Positions 25,612-33,441 of a stretch of 46,868 nt of DNA are shown here, piece after piece; the stretch's first letter is position 1; each line of letters opens with the position of its first letter. Location of the stretch: assembly GCA_002238565.1 (NCBI GenBank), contig MPMP01000038.1, positions 1 through 46,868 of the forward strand, read 5' to 3'. This stretch comes from Albidovulum sp. bin36 (GTDB taxonomy: Bacteria > Pseudomonadota > Alphaproteobacteria > Rhodobacterales > Rhodobacteraceae). The notes below the pieces were generated by a model. The model had not been told where the DNA came from and made no database searches. It saw only the letters and a program-made list of their open reading frames with translations. A program made the translations under genes and the position numbers.

Positions 25612-26452
25612 AGGCATTCCGAGGGGCCGGCGGCTGCCGCCCAGGCTTTGGCTGTCGGGATTTTGGCTCGGCCTGGTTTTTCTAGCCGCGATCCTGGCGC
25701 CGTGGGTAAGCCCGCATGACCCGCTTGCGCAGGATCTCTTCGCCGGACGCCTCCCTCCCGCCTGGATCGAAGGCGGCGAGGATATATACTGGCTAGGCAC
25801 CGACAATCTTGGAAGGGACGTTTTTTCGCGAATTTTGCACGGGTCGAGAATCGCGATGGCGGTTGCCTTCATCGCCGGCATCTGCACGTGCCTGGTGGGC
25901 ACGGCGCTTGGCATGGCCGCGGGGTTTTTCGGCGGCTGGACAGACCGGGTAATTTCGCGCCTCGTGGAAATCTGGATGGCGTTTCCGCCGGTGCTCTTCT
26001 CCATTCTTCTCGTAGCCGTGCTGGGCACCGGGCTGTTTTCAATCATTGTGGCGATCATCGTCATCGACTGGACCAGGTTTTGCCGGGTCGTGCGAGCCGA
26101 GGCCCTGAACCAGTCGCGAATGGATTACGTCGAAAGCGCGAGAGTCGCCGGCTATTCGCGATCTAGAACTCTCCTCGCCGAGGTTTTCCCCAATATTCTG
26201 CCGACCGCCGTCGCGCTTCTTTCGCTTGAAATGGGCATTGCGATCATCGTCGAGGCGATACTCTCGTTCGTTAACTTGTCGATTTCGACCGATGCGCCGA
26301 CTTGGGGCGGGATGATAGCCGAGGGAAGGATATCGATTCATCAGGCGTGGTGGGTTCTCGCCTTTCCGCTAGCCTCGCTATTTCTAACGGTGCTTTCCTT
26401 CAGCCAGCTCGGCGAAGGGCTGAAGGATCGGTTCGACCCGGTTCTGCGATGA
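25604..26452 (+). CDS. Peptide-type ABC permease, DppC-like
   Basis: This permease has about 282 residues from GTG 25604. I chose this start because it overlaps the upstream stop (GTGGATAG). An upstream ATG at 25577 would extend deeper into dppB-like. It shows the family landmarks PHDPLAQDLFAGRLPP, YWLGTDNLGRDVFSRILHG and the EAA loop VESARVAGYSRSRTLLAEVF. It forms the heterodimeric channel with the DppB-like subunit. Its stop overlaps the ATPase start by 4 nt (ATGA). Confidence 0.92.
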   Translation: MDRGIPRGRRLPPRLWLSGFWLGLVFLAAILAPWVSPHDPLAQDLFAGRLPPAWIEGGEDIYWLGTDNLGRDVFSRILHGSRIAMAVAFIAGICTCLVGTALGMAAGFFGGWTDRVISRLVEIWMAFPPVLFSILLVAVLGTGLFSIIVAIIVIDWTRFCRVVRAEALNQSRMDYVESARVAGYSRSRTLLAEVFPNILPTAVALLSLEMGIAIIVEAILSFVNLSISTDAPTWGGMIAEGRISIHQAWWVLAFPLASLFLTVLSFSQLGEGLKDRFDPVLR

Positions 26453-27327
26453 CTGAAATTCTGCGGATCCGGGATTTGAGCGTTGCGCCGAAAGGCGGCG
26501 GGCCGCGTATAGTCAGGTCCGTCGATCTCGCCCTGAATCCCGGCGAATCTCACGGACTCGTCGGCGAAAGCGGAGCCGGCAAGAGCATGATCGCAAAGGC
26601 GATCCTCGGAATTCTGCCCGAGTCGGTGGAAATTCTAGATGGCGGCATCTCCCTCTGCGGCATGGAACTGCAAAAAATGCGATCCCGCGAGCGCCGCCGC
26701 CTGATTGGCGAAACGACTGCGCTTATTCCCCAGGATCCAATGACGTCTCTCAATCCGTCTCGCCGGGTGGGAAGGCAGATCACGTGCAAGCTAGTCGACA
26801 TTCTCGGATGGACTAGAAAGGCCGCCGAGACCCGCGCCGAAAATCTGCTGAACGAAGTCGGAATCGTCGACCCCGCAAGGGTCATGCGCTCCTATCCTCA
26901 CGAGTTGTCCGGCGGCATGCGGCAAAGGATCCTTATCGCCGCCGCATTCGCGGCGGAGCCAAAGCTCATCGTCGCCGACGAGCCGACGACCGCGCTGGAT
27001 GTTACGGTGCAAAAGCAAATCCTGAGCCTGATCGCGACGATGCGCAGGATTCATGAGACCGCGCTCCTGTTCGTAACTCACGATCTCGGGGTCGTTTCAA
27101 AAGTTTGCGGCAGCCTGTCGGTGATATTCGAGGGAAAGATTGTCGAAAATTCTCGCGTAGGCGCGTTTTTCCGCGAGCCGGAGCATCGGTATTCGGCGGC
27201 CTTGCTCGCGGCGACGCCCAAATATACCGACCCCTACGCTTCGCTCCTCCCGATGAGCGACGAGGAAAGGGCGGCCGTCACTGCGGAAATCGAAGCCTCC
27301 GACAGGGAATGGAACCATGGGAGATAG
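26449..27327 (+). CDS. Peptide-type ABC ATPase, DppD-like
   Basis: This 292-residue ATPase starts at ATG 26449, overlapping the stop of the permease gene. Longer frames from 26302 lie inside that gene. Walker A is GESGAGKS, the Q-loop region is IPQDPMTSLNP, the signature is LSGGMRQR, Walker B is LIVADEPTTALDV and the switch His is in FVTHDLGVV. The C-terminal extension (RYSAALLAATPKYTDPY) is the Opp/Dpp oligopeptide-type tail. It overlaps the second ATPase gene by 11 nt. Confidence 0.95.
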   Translation: MTEILRIRDLSVAPKGGGPRIVRSVDLALNPGESHGLVGESGAGKSMIAKAILGILPESVEILDGGISLCGMELQKMRSRERRRLIGETTALIPQDPMTSLNPSRRVGRQITCKLVDILGWTRKAAETRAENLLNEVGIVDPARVMRSYPHELSGGMRQRILIAAAFAAEPKLIVADEPTTALDVTVQKQILSLIATMRRIHETALLFVTHDLGVVSKVCGSLSVIFEGKIVENSRVGAFFREPEHRYSAALLAATPKYTDPYASLLPMSDEERAAVTAEIEASDREWNHGR

Positions 27328-28138
27328 CGGCAGGCCGCTTGTCGAAGCCCGGGGGATATCGGTTTCGCTCCCCGACCTGGCTCGCAAGCCTTTTCTGCGC
27401 GCCGCGCCGCGCATTCAGGTGCTTTCGCAAGTATCCGTCAAAATTGATCGCGGCGAGGTTCTCGGCATCGTCGGCGGATCGGGTTCGGGAAAGACGACCC
27501 TCGGCCGAACATTGCTGCGACTTCTCGATCCTCAGGCCGGCGAGCTGTACTTCGATGGAATGGAAATCGGGCGACTGCCCGACGATTCGCTCCGACCGTT
27601 TCGCCGCAGGCTGCAGATGATTTTCCAGGATCCGATGTCATCCCTCAATCCTCGCCGGAAGGTGTTCGGAATCATAGCAGGGCCGCTGCGCCTCCACGGA
27701 TTCTCGGATGTGCGGGACCGCGTAGCGAAAGCCATGTCGCAGGTCGGGCTTCCGTATCGGCTAAGCCATCGCTACCCGCACGAATTGTCGGGCGGCCAAA
27801 GGCAGCGCGTCGGAATTGCGCGCGCTATCGCGCTCGACCCCGAGTTCATCGTGGCCGATGAAATTGTTTCCGGCCTCGACGTGCTAACTCAGGCGCAGGT
27901 CGTAAACCTGCTGGAAGATCTCGTCGCGAAGCTCGAACTGACAGTCGCGTTCATAAGCCACGATCTTTCCGTCGTGCGGCGGCTTTGCGATCGCGTTCTC
28001 GTTCTTTCGAACGGCGAGGCCGTGGAAATCGCGCCGACCCGGGATATATTCGAGCGACCGTCGCATTCCATCACGCGCGAACTTCTCGATGCGATTCCGC
28101 TGCCGGACCCGGAGCAGGAAAACTGGAAATCTTTGTAG
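27317..28138 (+). CDS. Peptide-type ABC ATPase, DppF-like
   Basis: This 273-residue ATPase is the second of the pair. Walker A is GGSGSGKTT, the Q-loop region is IFQDPMSSLNP, the signature is LSGGQRQR and the switch is FISHDLSVV. Walker B reads FIVADEIVSGLDV, where Ile replaces the common Pro after the catalytic Glu. As I recall, this variant occurs in other DppF-like subunits, so it should still be active. It completes a five-gene importer. The start ATG lies 11 nt inside the upstream gene. A 135-nt gap separates it from the oxidoreductase genes. Confidence 0.94.
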   Translation: MGDSGRPLVEARGISVSLPDLARKPFLRAAPRIQVLSQVSVKIDRGEVLGIVGGSGSGKTTLGRTLLRLLDPQAGELYFDGMEIGRLPDDSLRPFRRRLQMIFQDPMSSLNPRRKVFGIIAGPLRLHGFSDVRDRVAKAMSQVGLPYRLSHRYPHELSGGQRQRVGIARAIALDPEFIVADEIVSGLDVLTQAQVVNLLEDLVAKLELTVAFISHDLSVVRRLCDRVLVLSNGEAVEIAPTRDIFERPSHSITRELLDAIPLPDPEQENWKSL

Positions 28139-28273
28139 GCTGCGGACTGCTTTCAGTCTTCTATTTGCGCGCTCGACTCACTATTGTGGGTTCTGGATCG
28201 GCAATTCGCGGACATTGATGTAATTCCTGCCGAGCGGCGAGGCATCGAATAGGATTTCAATCGAGGAAGAATA

Positions 28274-30424
28274 ATGGCTGAGCGGTCATTTGCCAGGGAA
28301 GTCCAGAAGCTTAGGCTCGGCGACGGCGAAATCTTCGAGGGCGAGGGAATCCTCGCGATCACGAAGGCCTTGCTCGAATGCGGCGTGGGCTACGTCGGCG
28401 GATATCAGGGCGCGCCTATTTCGCATTTGATGGACGTGCTATCCGATGCCGAGGACATTCTCGGCGAACTCGGGGTTCGGTTCGAGGCGAATGCATCGGA
28501 GGCCGCGGCCGCGGCCATGCTGGCGGCGTCCGTCCATTATCCGATCCGAGGCGCGGTAACGTTCAAGGGGGCCGTCGGCGTCAATGTCGCTTCGGACGCG
28601 CTCGCCAATCTTACTTCGGCGGGCGTTTCGGGAGGAGCGTTGATCATTGTCGGCGAAGACTACGGCGAGGGCTCCTCGATTATGCAGGAGCGCACGCATC
28701 CCTTCGCGATGAAATCCCAGTTCTGGCTTCTGGACCCGAGGCCGAACCTTCCCTCGATCGTCGCCTCGGTCGAGCGGGGATTCGAACTCTCGGAGGCATC
28801 CGGAACTCCCGTAATGATGATGGTGCGAATCAGAACTTGCCATGTAACGGGAACATTCAAGACTCGACGCAACAAGCGGCCGCCGCTTTCGGTTCGCGAG
28901 GCCCTTGCGAACCCGCGCCGGGAATACTCGCGAGTCGTCCTCCCGCCGATGACCTATGCCCAGGAGCAGGACAAGATAAGGACTCGGTGGCCGGCGGCGG
29001 AAAGATTCATACTGGAGAACAAGCTGAACGAGTTTTTCGGGCCCGAGGACTCTCGCATCGGCATCGTGCTTCAGGGCGGCATGTACAACGGTGTCGTGCG
29101 GGCGCTGCAGCGACTCGGGCTTGCGGATATGGCCGGCGAGTCGAAAGTTTCCCTTTACGTCCTCAATGTCACTTATCCGCTGCTAAGCGAGGAATGGATC
29201 AGGTTCGCGTCCGGAAAGACGGCCGTTCTCGTGGTCGAAGAAGGACAGCCGGAATTCATCGAGCAGGCGCTTGCGTCCATGCTCTACAAGGAGAATTGCG
29301 CGACCAGCCTGCACGGCAAGGACTATTTTCCGATGGCCGGCGAATATACCGGCCAGGTCATGCTCGATGCCGTCGCCGGATTCATCCGATCGGCGGCTCC
29401 TGAAATGCTAAGCGATCGGCAGCGAGCCCCGAACATGGCGGACGATCGCCCGCCGGTTCCGGACTTGTCGAAGGTCGTGCCAATCCGGCCTCCAGGCTTT
29501 TGCACGGGATGCCCGGAACGACCGATATTCGCGGCCCTGAAGCTTGTCGAAAACGAGCTTGGAAGCCATCAGATATCGGGCGATATCGGCTGCCACCTCT
29601 TTGCGGCGCTGCCGCCATTCGAAATAGGCGGCACGACGATGGGCTACGGGCTGGGCCCGGCGTCCAACGCCGCCTTCGACGGCGGCGGGGAAAAGCGATC
29701 CATCGCCATCCTCGGCGACGGCGGATTTTGGCACAACGGCTTGTCGTCGAGCATCGGCAACGCGGTCTTCAACAAATCCGATAGCGTAATTCTCATCGTC
29801 GATAATTTTTACTCTGCGGCGACCGGCGGCCAGGACATTCCGTCCTCGCGCGCAGGCAATGCCTCGAAGTCGACCAATCACTCCATAGCTCAAGCCGTCA
29901 AGGGCGTCGGCGTCGAATGGGTCAGGGAAATCGATCACACATACGATGTAGGGCGCATGAGAGATATTCTCAAGGAAGCTCTGACCACCGATTATGCAGG
30001 TCCGAAGGTCGTCGTCGCATCCTCCGAATGCATGCTGAACAGGGAGCGGCGGGAAAAGCCCAAACGCGAAGCCGCGATCAAAAACGGCGCGAGGGTCGAA
30101 AAGCCCCGCTTCGGCGTCGACGAAGACATCTGCACGGGCGATCACGCGTGCATCCGGCTGTCCGGCTGCCCGTCTCTGTCGCTGAAAAAGCTCGCCGATC
30201 CTCTTAGGGACGACCCCGTGGCAAGCATCGACAGATTTTGCGTAGGGTGCGGAAATTGCGGCGAAGTCGCCGACGCCGCCGTGCTCTGCCCTTCGTTCTA
30301 CAGGACCGATGTCGTGTGCAACCCGTCCGGGTACGAAGTCTTCCTATCCGGAATCAGGCAAGCGCTTATCCGCAAGCTGCAGGATTTCCGCGCGCGGCGA
30401 AGGCTGGATTTCGGGAGGGCCTGA
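28274..30424 (+). CDS. Indolepyruvate:ferredoxin oxidoreductase-type alpha subunit
   Basis: This 716-residue subunit belongs to a thiamine-diphosphate 2-oxoacid:ferredoxin oxidoreductase. The N-terminal pyrimidine-binding part contains GYVGGYQGAPISHLMDVL. The middle carries the Cys motif FCTGCPERP. The diphosphate site is ILGDGGFWHNG followed by VDNFYSAATGG. The C-terminus has a two-cluster ferredoxin domain: ICTGDHACIRLSGCP and FCVGCGNCGEV with a later LCP. The unusual first Cys spacing is, as I recall, normal for the proteobacterial subfamily. Expected reaction: oxidative decarboxylation of an aryl 2-oxoacid (indolepyruvate, phenylpyruvate) with CoA to an aryl-acetyl-CoA. RBS is GAGGAAGA. 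The beta gene follows after 6 nt. Confidence 0.92.
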   Translation: MAERSFAREVQKLRLGDGEIFEGEGILAITKALLECGVGYVGGYQGAPISHLMDVLSDAEDILGELGVRFEANASEAAAAAMLAASVHYPIRGAVTFKGAVGVNVASDALANLTSAGVSGGALIIVGEDYGEGSSIMQERTHPFAMKSQFWLLDPRPNLPSIVASVERGFELSEASGTPVMMMVRIRTCHVTGTFKTRRNKRPPLSVREALANPRREYSRVVLPPMTYAQEQDKIRTRWPAAERFILENKLNEFFGPEDSRIGIVLQGGMYNGVVRALQRLGLADMAGESKVSLYVLNVTYPLLSEEWIRFASGKTAVLVVEEGQPEFIEQALASMLYKENCATSLHGKDYFPMAGEYTGQVMLDAVAGFIRSAAPEMLSDRQRAPNMADDRPPVPDLSKVVPIRPPGFCTGCPERPIFAALKLVENELGSHQISGDIGCHLFAALPPFEIGGTTMGYGLGPASNAAFDGGGEKRSIAILGDGGFWHNGLSSSIGNAVFNKSDSVILIVDNFYSAATGGQDIPSSRAGNASKSTNHSIAQAVKGVGVEWVREIDHTYDVGRMRDILKEALTTDYAGPKVVVASSECMLNRERREKPKREAAIKNGARVEKPRFGVDEDICTGDHACIRLSGCPSLSLKKLADPLRDDPVASIDRFCVGCGNCGEVADAAVLCPSFYRTDVVCNPSGYEVFLSGIRQALIRKLQDFRARRRLDFGRA

Positions 30425-30430
30425 GTCTCC

Positions 30431-32026
30431 GTGGACGCAATCGTCGAAAATCCCGAAGCGGCCGCGAATTCATCAGGTTCGGAAAAAATCACAAAGGTCG
30501 CCGTAATGGCGCTCGGCGGCCAGGGCGGCGGAGTTCTGGCCGGTTGGATAGAGCAATGCGCCCGGCGGCACGGATACGCCGTTCAGGCTACGTCGGTAGC
30601 CGGGGTCGCGCAAAGAACCGGCGCGACCTTCTACTACCTGGAAATGGCTCGAAGCTCCGGAAGCGAGCCGGTGTTTTCGCTCATGCCGTCGGCGGGCGAT
30701 GTCGACATCGTAATCGCGGCGGAGCTGATGGAGGCGGGAAGGGCGGTGATGCGCGGGTTCGTCACGCCGGACCGCACGACCCTGATCGCGTCGACTCACC
30801 GGTCTCTCGCAGTCTCGGAAAAAATCGCTCCCGGCGACGGGAGAGCCGATGCCGGCGAAGTTCTGGCATCCATGGAAATTGCGTCGCGCCGCCTAATAAC
30901 CGGCGATATGGAATCAATCGCGGCCGAATGCGGCACGGTGATTTCCGCGAGCCTGTTCGGAGCCTTGGCCGGCTCGAGAGCCTTGCCGTTTAGCCGGGAA
31001 GCCTTCGAATCGGCGGTTCAAGACTCCGGGGGGCGCCGAGCGGAAGCAAGCCTGGCGGCATTTTCCGCCGGATATCAAGCCGCCTCGGCCGAGCTGGCGG
31101 AGGCATCGCGGAACGCCGGCGCGGCGGTTCCGGGCGCCTTGCCGGCCCCCAAGGGAAGGGGTTCATTGCTTGCCGGCTGGCGCGAGCTGGAGTCGCGGGT
31201 TTCGGAACTTCCGGAGCCTGCGCGGGACATCGCGTTGCGAGGCCTCAGGAAAGTGGTCGAGTTTCAAGATCTTCGGTACGGCGGCGAATACCTGGACAAA
31301 GTCGCGCTGGCCGCCGATTCCGACCGCGAGGAGTTCGGCTTCGAGCTAACTCGCGAGGCCGCCAAGCACATCGCCAACGCAATGGCCTACGACGATGCCA
31401 TTCGCGTTGCGGACTTGAAGACAAGAAAATCCAGATTCGCCAGGATTCGAGAAGAATCGGGTGCCGGCGCGACCGATGTCGTTCGCGTTACGGAGTTCAT
31501 GCACCCAAGGGCGGAAGAAATATGCGCCATGCTTCCGGCGAATCTCGGCAGAAGCGTCGAGCGTCGAGCGGGGGCGATGCGGGCATTGGACCGTCTCTTC
31601 AACAGGAGCCGTAGGCTTAGGTCCGATTCCGTTTCGGCGTTTCTCAAGCTATACGTCGTCGGCGGTCTGAAATGGTATCGTCGCTTCACGTTGCGCCATT
31701 CCGTGGAATCCGATCACTTGGAGAAATGGCTGGCCGCCGCGCTGAATTATTCGAAAGGCGATTATCGCCTCGGCGTCGAAACCCTGCGGGCAAGGAGGCT
31801 GGTCAAAGGGTATTCGGATACGCATTCGAGAGGGCAGTCGAAGTTTGCCAAAATCATGGGCGGCATTGAATTGGTGGCCGACAGAGACGATGCCGCTAAA
31901 TGGGCGCGGATGCTGCGCGAAGCGGCTTTGAAAGATCCGGACGGGACGGAACTCGACAGCGCGCTCGCTACGATACGTACTTTCGCCGGCGAAGTCGAAA
32001 CCGGCGAAACCGGGTCGAATCGATAG
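30431..32026 (+). CDS. Indolepyruvate:ferredoxin oxidoreductase-type beta subunit, long form
   Basis: This 531-residue protein starts at GTG 30431. The N-terminal 200 residues form the gamma/beta-type domain with MALGGQGGGVLAGWIEQCAR, SVAGVAQRTGATFYYLEM and DIVIAAELMEAGRA. The remaining 300 residues are an additional helical domain (REAAKHIANAMAYDDAIRVA; a Cys-poor stretch; LEKWLAAALNYSKGDYRLGVE) that I associate with the uncharacterised C-terminal domain (DUF6537-like) of proteobacterial long indolepyruvate oxidoreductases. Classical archaeal IorB is only about 200 residues. It works with the alpha subunit just upstream. Some proteobacteria carry both as one fused polypeptide, whereas here they are split. 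Confidence 0.9.
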   Translation: MDAIVENPEAAANSSGSEKITKVAVMALGGQGGGVLAGWIEQCARRHGYAVQATSVAGVAQRTGATFYYLEMARSSGSEPVFSLMPSAGDVDIVIAAELMEAGRAVMRGFVTPDRTTLIASTHRSLAVSEKIAPGDGRADAGEVLASMEIASRRLITGDMESIAAECGTVISASLFGALAGSRALPFSREAFESAVQDSGGRRAEASLAAFSAGYQAASAELAEASRNAGAAVPGALPAPKGRGSLLAGWRELESRVSELPEPARDIALRGLRKVVEFQDLRYGGEYLDKVALAADSDREEFGFELTREAAKHIANAMAYDDAIRVADLKTRKSRFARIREESGAGATDVVRVTEFMHPRAEEICAMLPANLGRSVERRAGAMRALDRLFNRSRRLRSDSVSAFLKLYVVGGLKWYRRFTLRHSVESDHLEKWLAAALNYSKGDYRLGVETLRARRLVKGYSDTHSRGQSKFAKIMGGIELVADRDDAAKWARMLREAALKDPDGTELDSALATIRTFAGEVETGETGSNR

Positions 32027-32120
32027 GCTGCGCCCGAATGATTCTCGCTTGCCATGAATGGCGGCGCGGTAGGCGAGGCGATTTCACCGCCGCCGGATAT
32101 GCAAGCCGAGGAGCCTGATT

Positions 32121-32567
32121 TTGGGATTTACGCATGAAATCACCGTCCGATTCAATCATTGCGACCCTGCGGGAATCGTATTCTACCCGCGATATTTCGA
32201 AATGGTAAACGCGGCTCTGGAAGGATTTTTGGAACGGCACGTCGGACAGAGTCTGGCAAGCATAATTCTGGAGCAGAAGCGCGGCGGCACGCCGGCCGCG
32301 AGGATATCCGCGGAGTTCAAGCGCCCGAGCCGACTCGGAGATATTCTGGAGTTTCAAGTCGATGTCGAGAGAATCGGACATACTAGCGCGGATTTGCGGT
32401 TCCAGGCTTGGTGCGGGGGCGAGCTGCGCATGATTTGCCGCAAGACGGTGGTGTGGACCAGCCGGGAAGTGAAGCCGGAGCCTTGGCCGCCTGAAATTCG
32501 AGCGAAGCTTGCGGAGGCTCTCGCCTGGAGCGCGGAACGGCCGGGCGATGCCGAAGGCGCGGCATGA
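32121..32567 (+). CDS. Hotdog-fold acyl-CoA thioesterase, 4-HBT family
   Basis: This 148-residue protein starts at TTG 32121 with GAGGAG upstream. The segment VRFNHCDPAGIVFYPRYFEM contains the catalytic Asp of 4-hydroxybenzoyl-CoA-type thioesterases (D in CDPAGIVFYPRY). The hotdog pattern of a long helix (MVNAALEGFLERHV) and antiparallel strands follows. It hydrolyses an acyl- or aryl-CoA to the free acid. Placed 94 nt after the oxidoreductase beta gene, it could release aryl-acetate from the aryl-acetyl-CoA, either as an overflow valve or as a pathway step. It is the last gene of the plus-strand run. Confidence 0.9.
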   Translation: MGFTHEITVRFNHCDPAGIVFYPRYFEMVNAALEGFLERHVGQSLASIILEQKRGGTPAARISAEFKRPSRLGDILEFQVDVERIGHTSADLRFQAWCGGELRMICRKTVVWTSREVKPEPWPPEIRAKLAEALAWSAERPGDAEGAA

Positions 32568-32588
32568 TTGCGCGGCGCGCGACATGCC
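32561..32588. terminator. Possible hairpin between convergent genes
   Basis: GGCATG (32561-32566) pairs with CATGCC (32583-32588), enclosing a second GCGC/GCGC stem. It sits at the end of the thioesterase gene and before the convergent mmcB-like gene, so it could serve as a shared terminator. The lack of a U-run and the overlap with the thioesterase stop make this tentative. Confidence 0.35.
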
Positions 32589-32618
32589 CCCGCTGTTCCA
32601 CGCCTTTCGAAACTGCGA

Positions 32619-33044
32619 CTAGGATTCCTTGATCGAATGCAGCCTCTCGGCGGCGTTTCGAGCGAATTTCAGCGTGAGTTTCTTTCGGCGCGCCGCCGCA
32701 AGCTTTGATTCGGCCGCCATGCGCACGATTTCCGCGCCATATGCGTCCGCGACGATAATCCCCGTGTCGCTTGGCAGCAGCTCCAATGGAAAGAAGGTTG
32801 TTACCGCCCAGAAGAACCGGTCGCAAAAGTCCAGATACCCTTGCCATTTGGTATCGGTTCGAAAGTCCGTCAGCGAGGACTTGCACTCGATTATCCAGAT
32901 TTCGCCTTTTGGTCCGAGCGCCATTGCGTCAACCCTTAGCCCCGGCGCGGGCGTGAACTCCTCGAGCGATGCAAAGCCGTGCTGCAACAGGTGGCGGCAC
33001 ACGCCTCTGGCAATCGCCTGCCCCGGTTGCAACTTTGCGGCCAT
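32619..33044 (-). CDS. mmcB: MmcB-family DNA repair protein
   Basis: This 141-residue protein fits the MmcB family of alphaproteobacteria in length and motifs: a helical N-terminus, LRVDAMALGPKGEIWIIECK with the PD-(D/E)xK-like Asp and Glu-x-Lys, and SSLTDFRTDTKWQGYLDFCD. A Cys-Asp-Arg-Phe-Phe-Trp-Ala-Val stretch follows. In Caulobacter, MmcB is reported to take part in the SOS-linked response to mitomycin C. The gene is convergent with the thioesterase gene and is the most housekeeping-like gene in this half of the window. I saw no LexA-type operator, though I did not search upstream exhaustively. Confidence 0.85.
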   Translation of the reverse strand: MAAKLQPGQAIARGVCRHLLQHGFASLEEFTPAPGLRVDAMALGPKGEIWIIECKSSLTDFRTDTKWQGYLDFCDRFFWAVTTFFPLELLPSDTGIIVADAYGAEIVRMAAESKLAAARRKKLTLKFARNAAERLHSIKES

Positions 33045-33441
33045 GACTCAATTGAACAAAATAAGAACCGGAATCAAGAGCATTTTTTCGGCGAATGCGG
33101 ACCGAACGCCCGGCGTCCGCACTCGGCGGGCATCGCGATGACTCTGCCGAATTCAATGCTCCCTGCGAATTTCAATTCGGCGCGCGAACTTAAAGACATG
33201 AGGCCTGCCGCGCCCGCCTTCGCTTGAGCGCGATCGGAACCCGATAGACCATTCCGATTTTTGCATGGCCGCCCGATGCGGGTTCCGGGATGCGACGAAA
33301 GAGTCGGCAATGTTCGTGACAGCGAATCCAGAGCGGGCTCGAAGCTCCTATGCTTCGGAAAGATTTCGGCCTTCGGCAAATAATCCAGCATTCCGGGACG
33401 TTCATTGTTCGCGGGAATCCGCCCGCTTCAAGGTCGGCTGG
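33045..33441. other. Intergenic stretch, nothing recognised
   Basis: This lies between the start of the mmcB-like gene and the 3' end of the TRAP operon, which is also minus strand. Short frames exist on both strands but none has a ribosome site or recognised motif. It should contain the mmcB promoter. I could not identify a terminator for the TRAP operon with confidence. Confidence 0.45.

Noticed and set aside
28274-30424. Unusual CX5CX5CP ferredoxin spacing as a novelty
   Set aside because: As I recall, this pattern is conserved in proteobacterial members of the family, so it is not evidence of something new.
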